Positions 44,688-52,022 of a stretch of 64,000 nt of DNA are shown here, piece by piece; positions within the stretch are counted from its first letter, which is position 1, and each line of letters opens with the position of its first letter. The position numbers and the translations under genes are program-made. The notes under the pieces are model-generated. The model was not told the DNA's origin. It ran no database searches and worked only from the letters and a program-made list of their open reading frames with translations. Source of the DNA: Exiguobacterium antarcticum DSM 14480 (GTDB lineage Bacteria; Bacillota; Bacilli; Exiguobacteriales; Exiguobacteriaceae); contig NZ_JMKS01000003.1 of assembly GCF_000685865.1 (NCBI RefSeq), forward strand, positions 434,001 through 498,000, in the 5' to 3' direction.

Positions 44688-46403
44688 TCACTTCACTCCT
44701 TGACGTTTTCGCTCAAAGAACGCACGGGCTTCTTCTGCTGTCCACGTATTGATGACATCTGACGGTTCCAAATATGCCTTACGTGCATGTAGGACCCCAA
44801 GTTTCATATCTTCTAACATTTCTGGTTTATGCGTATCGGTATTGATCATGATTTTGACGCCCGCCGCCTTCGCTTTCACTAAAGATGATGCCGTTAAATC
44901 AAATCGTGCCGGATTCGCGTTCATTTCAAGTGCTGTTCCCGTCTCAGCCGCTAGTTCGACGAGTCGATCGATGTTGACGGCATATCCTTCACGCCGTCCG
45001 ATGATTCGGCCTGTCGGATGAGCAATCAAGGAGACATACGGATTACGGCAGGCATTTTCAAGCCGTTGCATGATTTCTTCCTCTGTCTGATCAAACTTGG
45101 AATGAATCGAGGCAATGACATAGTCCATCTCTTGTAAAAACGTATCCTCGTAATCAAGTGAGCCGTCCGGTAAAATATCCATCTCGACGCCACATAAAAT
45201 CGTCATATCCGGATGTTTTTTACGCGCCGCTTCAATCTCAATCCGTTGTTTCCGGAGACGTTCTTCCGTCAATCCATTCACAAACTTCATATATTTACTG
45301 TGATCGGTGATCGCCATCCAGGAATAACCCCGCGCCGCACAGGCATCGACAAGTTCTTCAACGGACAATGTGCCGTCAGACCATGTCGTATGCATGTGCA
45401 CATCAGCATGGATATCCGTTTCTTGAATCAACGTGTTTAAATCCGCTTCGAATTCCAATCGTCCAGCTCGAAGTTCCGGTGGGATGAACGGTAGGTCATA
45501 GCGGGCAAATAATTCTTCTTCCGTCTTCGGCTGGAAAAGACCCTCTTTCGTCTCGACACCATACTCTGAAATGCTTTCCCCACGTTCTTTCGCGAGTTGC
45601 CGCATCCGGACATTATGATCTTTTGATCCTGTGAAATGGTGTAAGGTCGAGGCAAAAGCTAAATCATCGACCAGTCGAAAATCAACAGCGATATAGGCGT
45701 CATCCCGTTTGAGGACGATCGACACCTTCGTGTCTCCGGCAGCAATGATTTCATCAATCTGTTCCAGTTCAAGTAGCTGTTCCTTCACTTCTTTCGGCCG
45801 CTCCGTTGAGAGGATGAAATCAAGATCCTTACAGGTTTCTTCTGCTCGTCGGAAACTGCCACCGACTTCAAAACGGATGATGTGTTCCATCTCCGCTAAT
45901 GTCCGTTCAAGCTCGGCTACACTTTTTCGCATCACACCGTACGGCAAGCGTTCTGGTCGTGTCTCAAACGTTTCAAGTGCCTTACTGTATTTTTCAACTG
46001 TCTTTTTCCCGAAGCCTGGCATTGCTTCCACTGTACCATCCGCCAGTTTCTCAGCGAAGGAATCCGCATCGATCACACCGACTTCATGTAATTTCGCTAA
46101 CTTCTTCCCTCCGAGACCGGGAATTTTTAGCAAGGCAATCAACCCTTCCGGAACTTGTTGTTCCAGTTCCGTCAAGGCTGTGCTCGTTCCGGTAGTCCGG
46201 AATTCTTCAAGGACAGTCGCCGTTCCTTTCCCGATTCCCTTCATCGCCGTGAAATCTTCAATATCCATCAAGTCGACCTCTGCTGCTTCTAGTAAACTAG
46301 CCGCCTTTCGAAAAGCATTGATTTTAAACGGATTTTCTCCTTTTACTTCGAGATATACAGAAATTCGTTCCAAATGTCGAATCGCATCTTGTGTCGTTCG
46401 CAT
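44688..46403 (-). CDS. polX: DNA polymerase/3'-5' exonuclease PolX
   Basis: PolX fills gaps in base excision repair. The 571-residue protein has two helix-hairpin-helix motifs (MKGIGKGTATVLEE, IPGLGGKKLAKLHE), the X-family nucleotidyltransferase GGSFRRAEETCKDLDFIL with acidic DxD and a third Asp in IAVDFRLV, and a C-terminal PHP exonuclease (HADVHMHTTWSDG, IHSKFD, IAHPTGR). GGGGAG precedes the ATG at 46403. It is separated from cvpA by a terminator. Confidence 0.96.
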   Translation of the reverse strand: MRTTQDAIRHLERISVYLEVKGENPFKINAFRKAASLLEAAEVDLMDIEDFTAMKGIGKGTATVLEEFRTTGTSTALTELEQQVPEGLIALLKIPGLGGKKLAKLHEVGVIDADSFAEKLADGTVEAMPGFGKKTVEKYSKALETFETRPERLPYGVMRKSVAELERTLAEMEHIIRFEVGGSFRRAEETCKDLDFILSTERPKEVKEQLLELEQIDEIIAAGDTKVSIVLKRDDAYIAVDFRLVDDLAFASTLHHFTGSKDHNVRMRQLAKERGESISEYGVETKEGLFQPKTEEELFARYDLPFIPPELRAGRLEFEADLNTLIQETDIHADVHMHTTWSDGTLSVEELVDACAARGYSWMAITDHSKYMKFVNGLTEERLRKQRIEIEAARKKHPDMTILCGVEMDILPDGSLDYEDTFLQEMDYVIASIHSKFDQTEEEIMQRLENACRNPYVSLIAHPTGRIIGRREGYAVNIDRLVELAAETGTALEMNANPARFDLTASSLVKAKAAGVKIMINTDTHKPEMLEDMKLGVLHARKAYLEPSDVINTWTAEEARAFFERKRQGVK

Positions 46404-46419
46404 GTTCAATTCTCCCCTC

Positions 46420-46445
46420 AAAAAAAGCTCCCAGGAAACGGGAGC
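46420..46445 (-). terminator. Terminator between cvpA and polX
   Basis: The perfect 6-bp stem GCTCCC/GGGAGC with a 7-base loop is followed by seven T on the minus strand, four bases after the cvpA stop. Confidence 0.85.
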
Positions 46446-46448
46446 ACG

Positions 46449-46997
46449 TTATTTTGTCAAACCGACTTTGTCCATCAACCATTCCGCGAGTAACGGTGTA
46501 TGCTGAATCATGAACGAGGCTAAGCTTGAATTGGCAATGGCATCTTGAATCGATTGAACCGGTGCAAAGGCTGCCAAGAACAAAATCAAGAAGATGAAGA
46601 TATACATCTCGATGAATCCGAACACGCCACCTAACAATCCTTTTAACTGCTTGAGGATCGGGATATTCGTCAATGAATCAAACATCGATAAAATGATCGA
46701 CAACACGATTTTCGTGACGAAAAATAAGACGATGAACCAAAAGGCTTTATAAAAGACTTCATCTAGTCCAGTCGAACTTGGGATAGAAAACATCGTCAAA
46801 TCGATTCCGGCATCATCGAGTGTCGATGGATATGGAATCCACAGTTTAAATTTTTCGGCCAGTTCATCGTAAAACGATAAGGCAACGATAAAGGAAATGA
46901 TCAAACTCAATAGATGTCCCGCTTGTAAGATTACACCTCGACGGACACCTGTCATCGTCCCTAACGCCAAAAATAATAAGATTACAAAAGAAATCAT
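46449..46997 (-). CDS. cvpA: CvpA-family membrane protein
   Basis: The 182-residue protein has four hydrophobic helices and the family pattern GTMTGVRRGVILQAGHLLSLIISF near the N-terminus. The family was named for colicin V production in E. coli; in Bacillus (yshB) the role is undefined. It lies between zapA and polX, as in Bacillus, starting two bases after the zapA stop. Confidence 0.9.
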   Translation of the reverse strand: MISFVILLFLALGTMTGVRRGVILQAGHLLSLIISFIVALSFYDELAEKFKLWIPYPSTLDDAGIDLTMFSIPSSTGLDEVFYKAFWFIVLFFVTKIVLSIILSMFDSLTNIPILKQLKGLLGGVFGFIEMYIFIFLILFLAAFAPVQSIQDAIANSSLASFMIQHTPLLAEWLMDKVGLTK

Positions 46998-46999
46998 GT

Positions 47000-47236
47000 T
47001 TAAATTTCACCCAAATTCTTTTTGATTTTCACATAATCACTACCAATATTGAGAGCTGCTAAAACAGCAATTTGACGAACATCAAGTTGTGGTGCCTGGT
47101 CTCTGATTTCACGAATTTTCGTATCCACGAGGAGACCCACTTCACGTACGTGTTCAGGCGACTCCGTTCCGACAATCGTATAATCATTTCCTGCGATATG
47201 AATCGTCGTCCGGTTCAACCCTTCTGAATCAGCCAT
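47000..47236 (-). CDS. zapA: Cell division protein ZapA
   Basis: ZapA bundles FtsZ filaments at midcell. The 78-residue protein has the family opening TTIHIAGNDYTIVG and a C-terminal coiled-coil helix (IAVLAALNIGSDYVKIKKNL). The start at 47236 follows GAGGAGG. It begins the unit zapA-cvpA and is divergent from rnhC. Confidence 0.92.
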   Translation of the reverse strand: MADSEGLNRTTIHIAGNDYTIVGTESPEHVREVGLLVDTKIREIRDQAPQLDVRQIAVLAALNIGSDYVKIKKNLGEI

Positions 47237-47354
47237 TTTTCTGTCCTCCTCACACTTTGCTTCTTTCATATAGTACCATCATTTTTGAAATAGGAAAAGA
47301 AGTCCACCATCCGTCTTAAGGATGGTATGCTTATTTCGAAAGGGTGATCATCAT

Positions 47355-48275
47355 ATGGGAACGGTCGTATTAAAGTTAACAAAAGAAAAACAAGAAGCAG
47401 TTATTTCAGATTTTGGTGGTCAACATAGTCCCCCTCCTCCGTATGCACGATTTGCTGCCCGGACATCAGGATGTATCCTGACGGTCTATAATTCTGGCAA
47501 AGTCATGTTTCAAGGACAAGAAGCAGAATCCATTGCCGCCCGTTACGGTTCTCCTGTCGCTAAAAAGGCAAGCTCGACTACCAGCGCATCCTTACCTGAA
47601 GGATTTTCGAACTGGTCCGTCGTCGGGAGTGATGAAGTCGGCAAAGGCGATTTTTTTGGTCCGTTAGTCGTCGTCGCCGCGTATGTCGAGCACGAAAAGA
47701 TTGATCTTGTGCGTGAACTCGGCGTCCGCGACTCTAAAAACGTTTCAGATCCGGAGATTCGAAAGATTGCCCGCGACCTTCATGCTGTCATCCCTTATGA
47801 GTATCGTATTCTGCATAATCCCGATTACAATCGGATGCAACGAACGATGACGCAAGGAAAAATGACAGCCTTACTGCACAATGCCGCGCTGAACGGGCTG
47901 CTTGAGAAATTAACATCTCCTCCGCAAGCAATTTTAATTGATCAATTCGCTGAAAAAACCGTCTACTATAAACACTTGTCTGGGGAAGCGAAACAAGTGA
48001 CAGATAATGTCTATTTCTCGACAAAAGCAGAAGGATTACATGTCGCTGTCGCTGCCGCCTCGATTTTAGCCCGTGCCATATTTCTTAAAGAAATGAATCA
48101 ATTGAGCCAACAAGCAGGGACCGAGATTCCAAAGGGAGCCGGTGCTAAAGTCGATCAAGTGGCTGCTTCACTGCTATTACGATATGGACCAACACGTCTA
48201 CAAGATTGGACGAAATTTCATTTTGCCAATACGAAAAAAGCCCTGACATTAGCAGAAAAACGAAACCGACCATGA
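47355..48275 (+). CDS. rnhC: Ribonuclease HIII
   Basis: RNase HIII cuts RNA in RNA-DNA hybrids. The 306-residue protein has the N-terminal TBP-like substrate domain (about 1-85) that marks type III. The catalytic domain follows with VVGSDEVGKGDFFGPLV, VRDSKNVSD and LIDQFAEK, and AAASILARA carries a further active-site region. AAAGGGTG precedes the ATG at 47355. It is one of the few backbone genes on the plus strand and is convergent with the MurE-type gene. Confidence 0.95.
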   Translation: MGTVVLKLTKEKQEAVISDFGGQHSPPPPYARFAARTSGCILTVYNSGKVMFQGQEAESIAARYGSPVAKKASSTTSASLPEGFSNWSVVGSDEVGKGDFFGPLVVVAAYVEHEKIDLVRELGVRDSKNVSDPEIRKIARDLHAVIPYEYRILHNPDYNRMQRTMTQGKMTALLHNAALNGLLEKLTSPPQAILIDQFAEKTVYYKHLSGEAKQVTDNVYFSTKAEGLHVAVAAASILARAIFLKEMNQLSQQAGTEIPKGAGAKVDQVAASLLLRYGPTRLQDWTKFHFANTKKALTLAEKRNRP

Positions 48276-48298
48276 TCCCAGGATCGGTCGGTTTTTTT
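48265..48298 (+). terminator. Terminator after rnhC
   Basis: An inverted repeat with ACCGACC/GGTCGGT arms, overlapping the rnhC stop, is followed by seven T on the plus strand. It ends exactly at the 3' end of the converging MurE-type gene. Confidence 0.8.
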
Positions 48299-49766
48299 AC
48301 ATCGCTGACTCTTGTCCGGATAAACGGTTTAAAGCTTCCATCAAAATTTTCGTTTCATCAAACGGAACATCTTCCGTTCCGATCCGTTCAAACCGTTCAT
48401 GCCCTTTTCCGACGATGATAACCCGTTTTCCGGTCAAGGCGATTTTGGCCGCAATCTGCAACGCTTCTTTCCGTGTTTCATGACACGTGATGATTTTTCG
48501 GGGCGGGATTTCCTTGATCAATTCCTTGATGATCTGCTGTGGTTCCTCTCGTCTCGTATCATGGACTGTCACGATGATACCCTCACAGTACTGACTCGCA
48601 ATTCGTCCCATGATACTTCGTTTCGAACGATCCCGTTCTCCTGCTGCACTTAACACGACATATAACGGTTCATCCGGAACAGATAAAGCTTTCAAACATT
48701 TTTCCAGTCCATCCGGCGTATGGGCATAGTCGATATAAATTTCACACCCTTCGAATGGAATCCGCTCGAGCCTTCCTTTTGGTAAACGAAGTTCCGGGAT
48801 GTGTCGAATCAGTTGGTACATGTTGACTTCGCCCGCCCTAATCAATCCGATTGCTGCTGCGAGATTGGCGGCATTAAAGTCACCTAAAAGAAAGACCGGG
48901 ACTTCCGTCACCGTTCCATCGAGTCGAACCCGAACCGTCTCTTTTTTCCATTCGACTGCAATCGGGGCATTTGATGTTTCATCTGTCGCATACCAGAGAA
49001 CAGGGACCCCATCTGCTGCTTGCGCCATGACTTGGCTGATGGGATCGGCTTCGTTGAGAATCACCGCCTCCCCACCACTCGTCGCGACTTGTTCAAATAA
49101 TAACGCTTTTGCCTCTGCATATTCTTCCATCGATGTATGATAATCCAGATGATCGTGTGTTAAGTTCGTAAATGCTGCCGCATGAAACCGGACTCCTTCC
49201 ACGCGTCCCTCGACCAACGCATGAGAAGATACTTCGAGTACGCAGTCCGTCACACCACGTTCGACCATCTGATGTAAAATGCGATGTAAGATGATTGCTT
49301 CCGGCGTCGTATTCGGCGTATCAATCATTTCACCATCAATCATCGCCCCAACCGTACTGATCATCCCGGCTTTATGCCCAGCTGCTCGGAACAAGTCATA
49401 GGTTAGTTTCGTTGTCGTCGTCTTCCCGTTTGTACCGGTAATCCCATAGACACGAAGTTGTTGACTTGGATGATCGTAAAACAAATCCGCGATTTTTCCA
49501 GCGGCATGTTTCGTGTCCGCTAATAAAATCACGGGGATCGTGATTCCGGCAAGCGGTTCTTCTGCTAAAATCGCAACTGCTCCGTTCTCCATCGCTTCTT
49601 GTGCATATTGATGTCCATCTACGGTATAACCACGGACACAAATAAACAGACTTCCTGCTGTCACTCGACGAGAGTCCGTCTCGATACTCGTGATGACCGG
49701 GTTTTCATCACATGTAAGGTGAAACAGAGCAATTAATTCTGACAAGTGTTTGGATGGACGATTCAT
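48297..49766 (-). CDS. murE: UDP-N-acetylmuramyl-tripeptide synthetase (MurE type)
   Basis: MurE adds the third amino acid to UDP-MurNAc-L-Ala-D-Glu. The 489-residue protein has the three Mur ligase domains: TSIETDSRRVTAGSLF near the N-terminus, P-loop GITGTNGKTTTTK, EVSSHAL, NLTHDHLDYH, the probable carbamylated lysine in AEAKALLF, and C-terminal YAHTPDGLEKCL and GKGHER. The amino acid selectivity motif, DNPR in diaminopimelate enzymes, reads DTRR (403-406) here. AAAGGAG lies 12 bases before the ATG, a long spacing. The gene is outside a division/cell wall cluster, between rnhC and marR. Confidence 0.88.
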   Translation of the reverse strand: MNRPSKHLSELIALFHLTCDENPVITSIETDSRRVTAGSLFICVRGYTVDGHQYAQEAMENGAVAILAEEPLAGITIPVILLADTKHAAGKIADLFYDHPSQQLRVYGITGTNGKTTTTKLTYDLFRAAGHKAGMISTVGAMIDGEMIDTPNTTPEAIILHRILHQMVERGVTDCVLEVSSHALVEGRVEGVRFHAAAFTNLTHDHLDYHTSMEEYAEAKALLFEQVATSGGEAVILNEADPISQVMAQAADGVPVLWYATDETSNAPIAVEWKKETVRVRLDGTVTEVPVFLLGDFNAANLAAAIGLIRAGEVNMYQLIRHIPELRLPKGRLERIPFEGCEIYIDYAHTPDGLEKCLKALSVPDEPLYVVLSAAGERDRSKRSIMGRIASQYCEGIIVTVHDTRREEPQQIIKELIKEIPPRKIITCHETRKEALQIAAKIALTGKRVIIVGKGHERFERIGTEDVPFDETKILMEALNRLSGQESAM

Positions 49767-50205
49767 GATGTGTATTCTCTCCTTTGTGGTTAAACGGACG
49801 TGAGTTATAGTTTGACGGGTTTGTTCTATATAATGATTAGGAAGATGTCGATTCATTTTCAAGTAAACTTTCAACTAAGTATGTTACAACCAATTCAAAA
49901 TCGCACGTTAGCTTCGCAAAACCTTTTCAAGAAAATCAGATGAAAGGATTGATGATGACCTTCCTCAGCCCTGTTCTGAAGAATCGAGTGCCCTAGGATT
50001 GAAGCCACCGTTCAACAGATTCAGGCAGATACAGAAAAAGACCTCTCTTTTCGTAAAATTACCCTATTTTCAGCAAGCTATAACGTTTTTTTTTTGAAAA
50101 CGCTCTCACTTAGAATCTTCGTAGTGGTGTGTTTGTTCATCATCGAATGCTGAAAGGTATTAAATCGATTAGTATTCCAAACTGCTTCTTACAAAAAACA
50201 ATGCC
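49767..50205. other. Intergenic region without a recognised gene
   Basis: This 440-base gap between the MurE-type gene and marR holds no ORF I can support. A 14-codon frame after AAAGGATTG at about 49952 has no recognisable content. A partial cre-like 14-mer lies at 50095-50108 (one mismatch). The region is AT-rich and may contain decayed coding sequence. Confidence 0.5.
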
Positions 50206-50263
50206 TTGCCAACCTATCCTTTAGTCCGTTATACTCCTTTAAGTTAACTAGTTACCTTAAAGG
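50206..50263 (+). promoter_or_regulatory. marR promoter and 28-bp operator palindrome
   Basis: TTGCCA (50206-50211), an 18-base spacer and TATACT (50230-50235) form a good promoter. Immediately after the -10, 50236-50263 is a 28-bp palindrome (arms CCTTTAAG and CTTAAAGG, core TAACTAGTTA) with a single mismatched pair. It ends in the AAGGAGG ribosome binding site, so the repressor would cover the +1. Confidence 0.75.
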
Positions 50264-50273
50264 AGGTTTTTTT

Positions 50274-50711
50274 ATCTTTACCCAACAAGAAGACTTACTC
50301 GGTCAATTATCGAAAGTGGCACGTCTCGCGAAACGGGATATTGATGTCGCACTAGCCCCGTTCTCCTTACATACAGGACAATGGGCGTTATTGAAGGCCG
50401 TCGTTATCCTTGAACCTGTCTCGCAAGTGGCGTTGGCTAAATACCTGGTCATTGAAAAACCCGCCGTCACTAAAACCGTCACTCGGCTCGAAGAACTGGG
50501 GTTTGTCGTTCGGATCGGATCTGGTCGAAAGCGCCGGATTACGTTAACGCCATCCGCAAACCAGTCTTATGAACAAATCAATCAAGCCGTCCAATCGGCT
50601 CATCAATCTTTTTTACACACTATTTCAGGTGAAAATCAAGCTCTTCTCGCCACCATCATGACACACCTCCTCGAAGAACATCGTCCTGACGAACAGGAGG
50701 AACTCTATTGA
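50274..50711 (+). CDS. MarR-family transcriptional regulator, probable ATC start
   Basis: The protein has the MarR winged helix: LHTGQWALLKAVV, then VSQVALAKYLVIEKPAVTKTVTRLEELGFVVRIGSGRKRRITLT. It probably represses itself and the adjacent MFS gene. The first standard start, GTG at 50316, has no ribosome binding site and truncates helix 1. AAGGAGG lies seven bases before an in-frame ATC at 50274, which would give a 145-residue protein of normal length with QQEDLLGQLSKVARLAKR as helix 1. ATC starts are rare (known for infC), so a sequence error of ATG is the alternative. Confidence 0.82.
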   Translation: MFTQQEDLLGQLSKVARLAKRDIDVALAPFSLHTGQWALLKAVVILEPVSQVALAKYLVIEKPAVTKTVTRLEELGFVVRIGSGRKRRITLTPSANQSYEQINQAVQSAHQSFLHTISGENQALLATIMTHLLEEHRPDEQEELY

Positions 50712-51892
50712 CAAACCGTTTATTTCATCGACACTATGTCATGACGTTATTGATTAACCTACTACTGTTTATCACGTTTTATTTGTTAAATGCTTCCTTG
50801 CCGTTACTAGCTGCTAAACGGTTTGACGTCTCCCAAGCCGCACTCGGTTGGGTCGTGACCAGCTTCATTTTAGCAACCGTCTGTTCACGGCCGTTGATTG
50901 GCCATTGGCTGGATCGGTTTGATTTAAAGCGGGTGCTGTTAATATCAGCAGGATTGTTTACATTCATGAGCCTGTTATATGTATTCGTTTTACCGCTCGA
51001 ATCATTCGTCTACCTGATTGTTGTGCGTGTATTGCACGGATTTAGTTTCGGTATGTTGTCTTCCTCGATCAGTTTAGCAGTGACGACGCTCATTCCAAAA
51101 CCACGGCAAGGAGAAGGAATGGGCTATTTTGTTCTTTCAATGAACCTCGCTTCCGTTCTCGGTCCCGTAATCGGACTCAGTTTGATTCAGCAAGAAGCAT
51201 TTTTCTTTTATTTCGTTTTGGTCGCATTACTTGCATTTCTTTCGTTCGTATTAATGGTTCGTCTGCCCCTAGAAAGCCAGCATGTTCCGAACAGAATTGC
51301 TTTCCGCCTGCATCAATCGCTTTTCCTGTCCCGCCCTCTTTTACTACTAGCGACGGTTCTTGCCGGAGTTGCTATTTCAAGTACATCGGCGTTTATTTCG
51401 CTTTATGCGGATTCGATTGGTCATGTTCCTTATGCTTCTTATTTTTATGCTGTCGTCGCACTCGGTATGGTAGCGATTCGTCCCTTAGCGGGAAAATGGT
51501 TTGATCAAAAAGGACCTGGTTTCGTTTTGTTTCCATCTTATTTTTTATATGTCATCGGCTTTGTCCTCTTAGGTACATTCCCGTCACTCATCGGACTCTT
51601 GCTGGCCGCGCTCATCATCGGGATTGGCTCCGCCTCGATTTTTCCAGGGCTTCAGACGGTCATGTTGACGTATGCCGCTCCACATCAAAAAGGGAAAGCC
51701 ATCTCAACCTTTTTCTTGGCGTATGACAGCGGGTTTGGTCTTGGGGCTTTAATGCTCTCAAGTCTAGCAGCTGAAGTCGGTTACTCGAAGATGTTTCTTT
51801 TTTGTAGCCTAATCGTCTTCACAAGTGGTTTGATCTACTGGATCTTTAATCGACGAAATCAGTCATCTCATGAAAAAAATCTTGCATCATGA
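50708..51892 (+). CDS. MFS transporter (drug:H+ antiporter type)
   Basis: The 394-residue protein has 12 hydrophobic helices. The motif A loop after helix 2 reads SRPLIGHWLDRFDLKRVL, and a second half-repeat follows from about residue 205 with RPLAGKWFDQKG. It likely exports a toxic small molecule controlled by the upstream MarR. The start is TTG, overlapping the marR stop by four bases, with AGGAGG seven bases upstream; the two genes are translationally coupled. Confidence 0.88.
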   Translation: MTNRLFHRHYVMTLLINLLLFITFYLLNASLPLLAAKRFDVSQAALGWVVTSFILATVCSRPLIGHWLDRFDLKRVLLISAGLFTFMSLLYVFVLPLESFVYLIVVRVLHGFSFGMLSSSISLAVTTLIPKPRQGEGMGYFVLSMNLASVLGPVIGLSLIQQEAFFFYFVLVALLAFLSFVLMVRLPLESQHVPNRIAFRLHQSLFLSRPLLLLATVLAGVAISSTSAFISLYADSIGHVPYASYFYAVVALGMVAIRPLAGKWFDQKGPGFVLFPSYFLYVIGFVLLGTFPSLIGLLLAALIIGIGSASIFPGLQTVMLTYAAPHQKGKAISTFFLAYDSGFGLGALMLSSLAAEVGYSKMFLFCSLIVFTSGLIYWIFNRRNQSSHEKNLAS

Positions 51893-51929
51893 ATTCGTTG
51901 ACACAATCTGATTCCCCTCTGAAACACAC

Positions 51930-51986
51930 AAAAAAACACCAAATGATATCCCTCTTTTTTAAAAGAGAGATCGCATTCGGTGTTTC
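51930..51986. terminator. Bidirectional terminator between MFS gene and pheT
   Basis: A long imperfect stem with outer arms AACACC/GGTGTT and inner arms CTCTTTT/AAAAGAG has a T run on the minus strand and a weaker one on the plus strand, between convergent genes. Confidence 0.8.
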
Positions 51987-52022
51987 ATTTAAGACACTCT
52001 TTACTGGTGACTGTTTTTGCGA

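Noticed and set aside
45709-46506. Open frame of 265 codons on the plus strand
   Set aside because: It lies entirely antisense to polX and the terminator before it; composition is that of a shadow frame (Ser/Arg/Pro rich) and no ribosome binding site was seen.
47306-47326. Inverted repeat ACCATCC/GGATGGT between zapA and rnhC
   Set aside because: Short stem with no proper T run on either strand; could be an operator or chance, evidence insufficient.
50095-50108. Possible cre in the murE-marR gap
   Set aside because: One mismatch and no promoter in a sensible position relative to it; such partial matches are common in AT-rich DNA.
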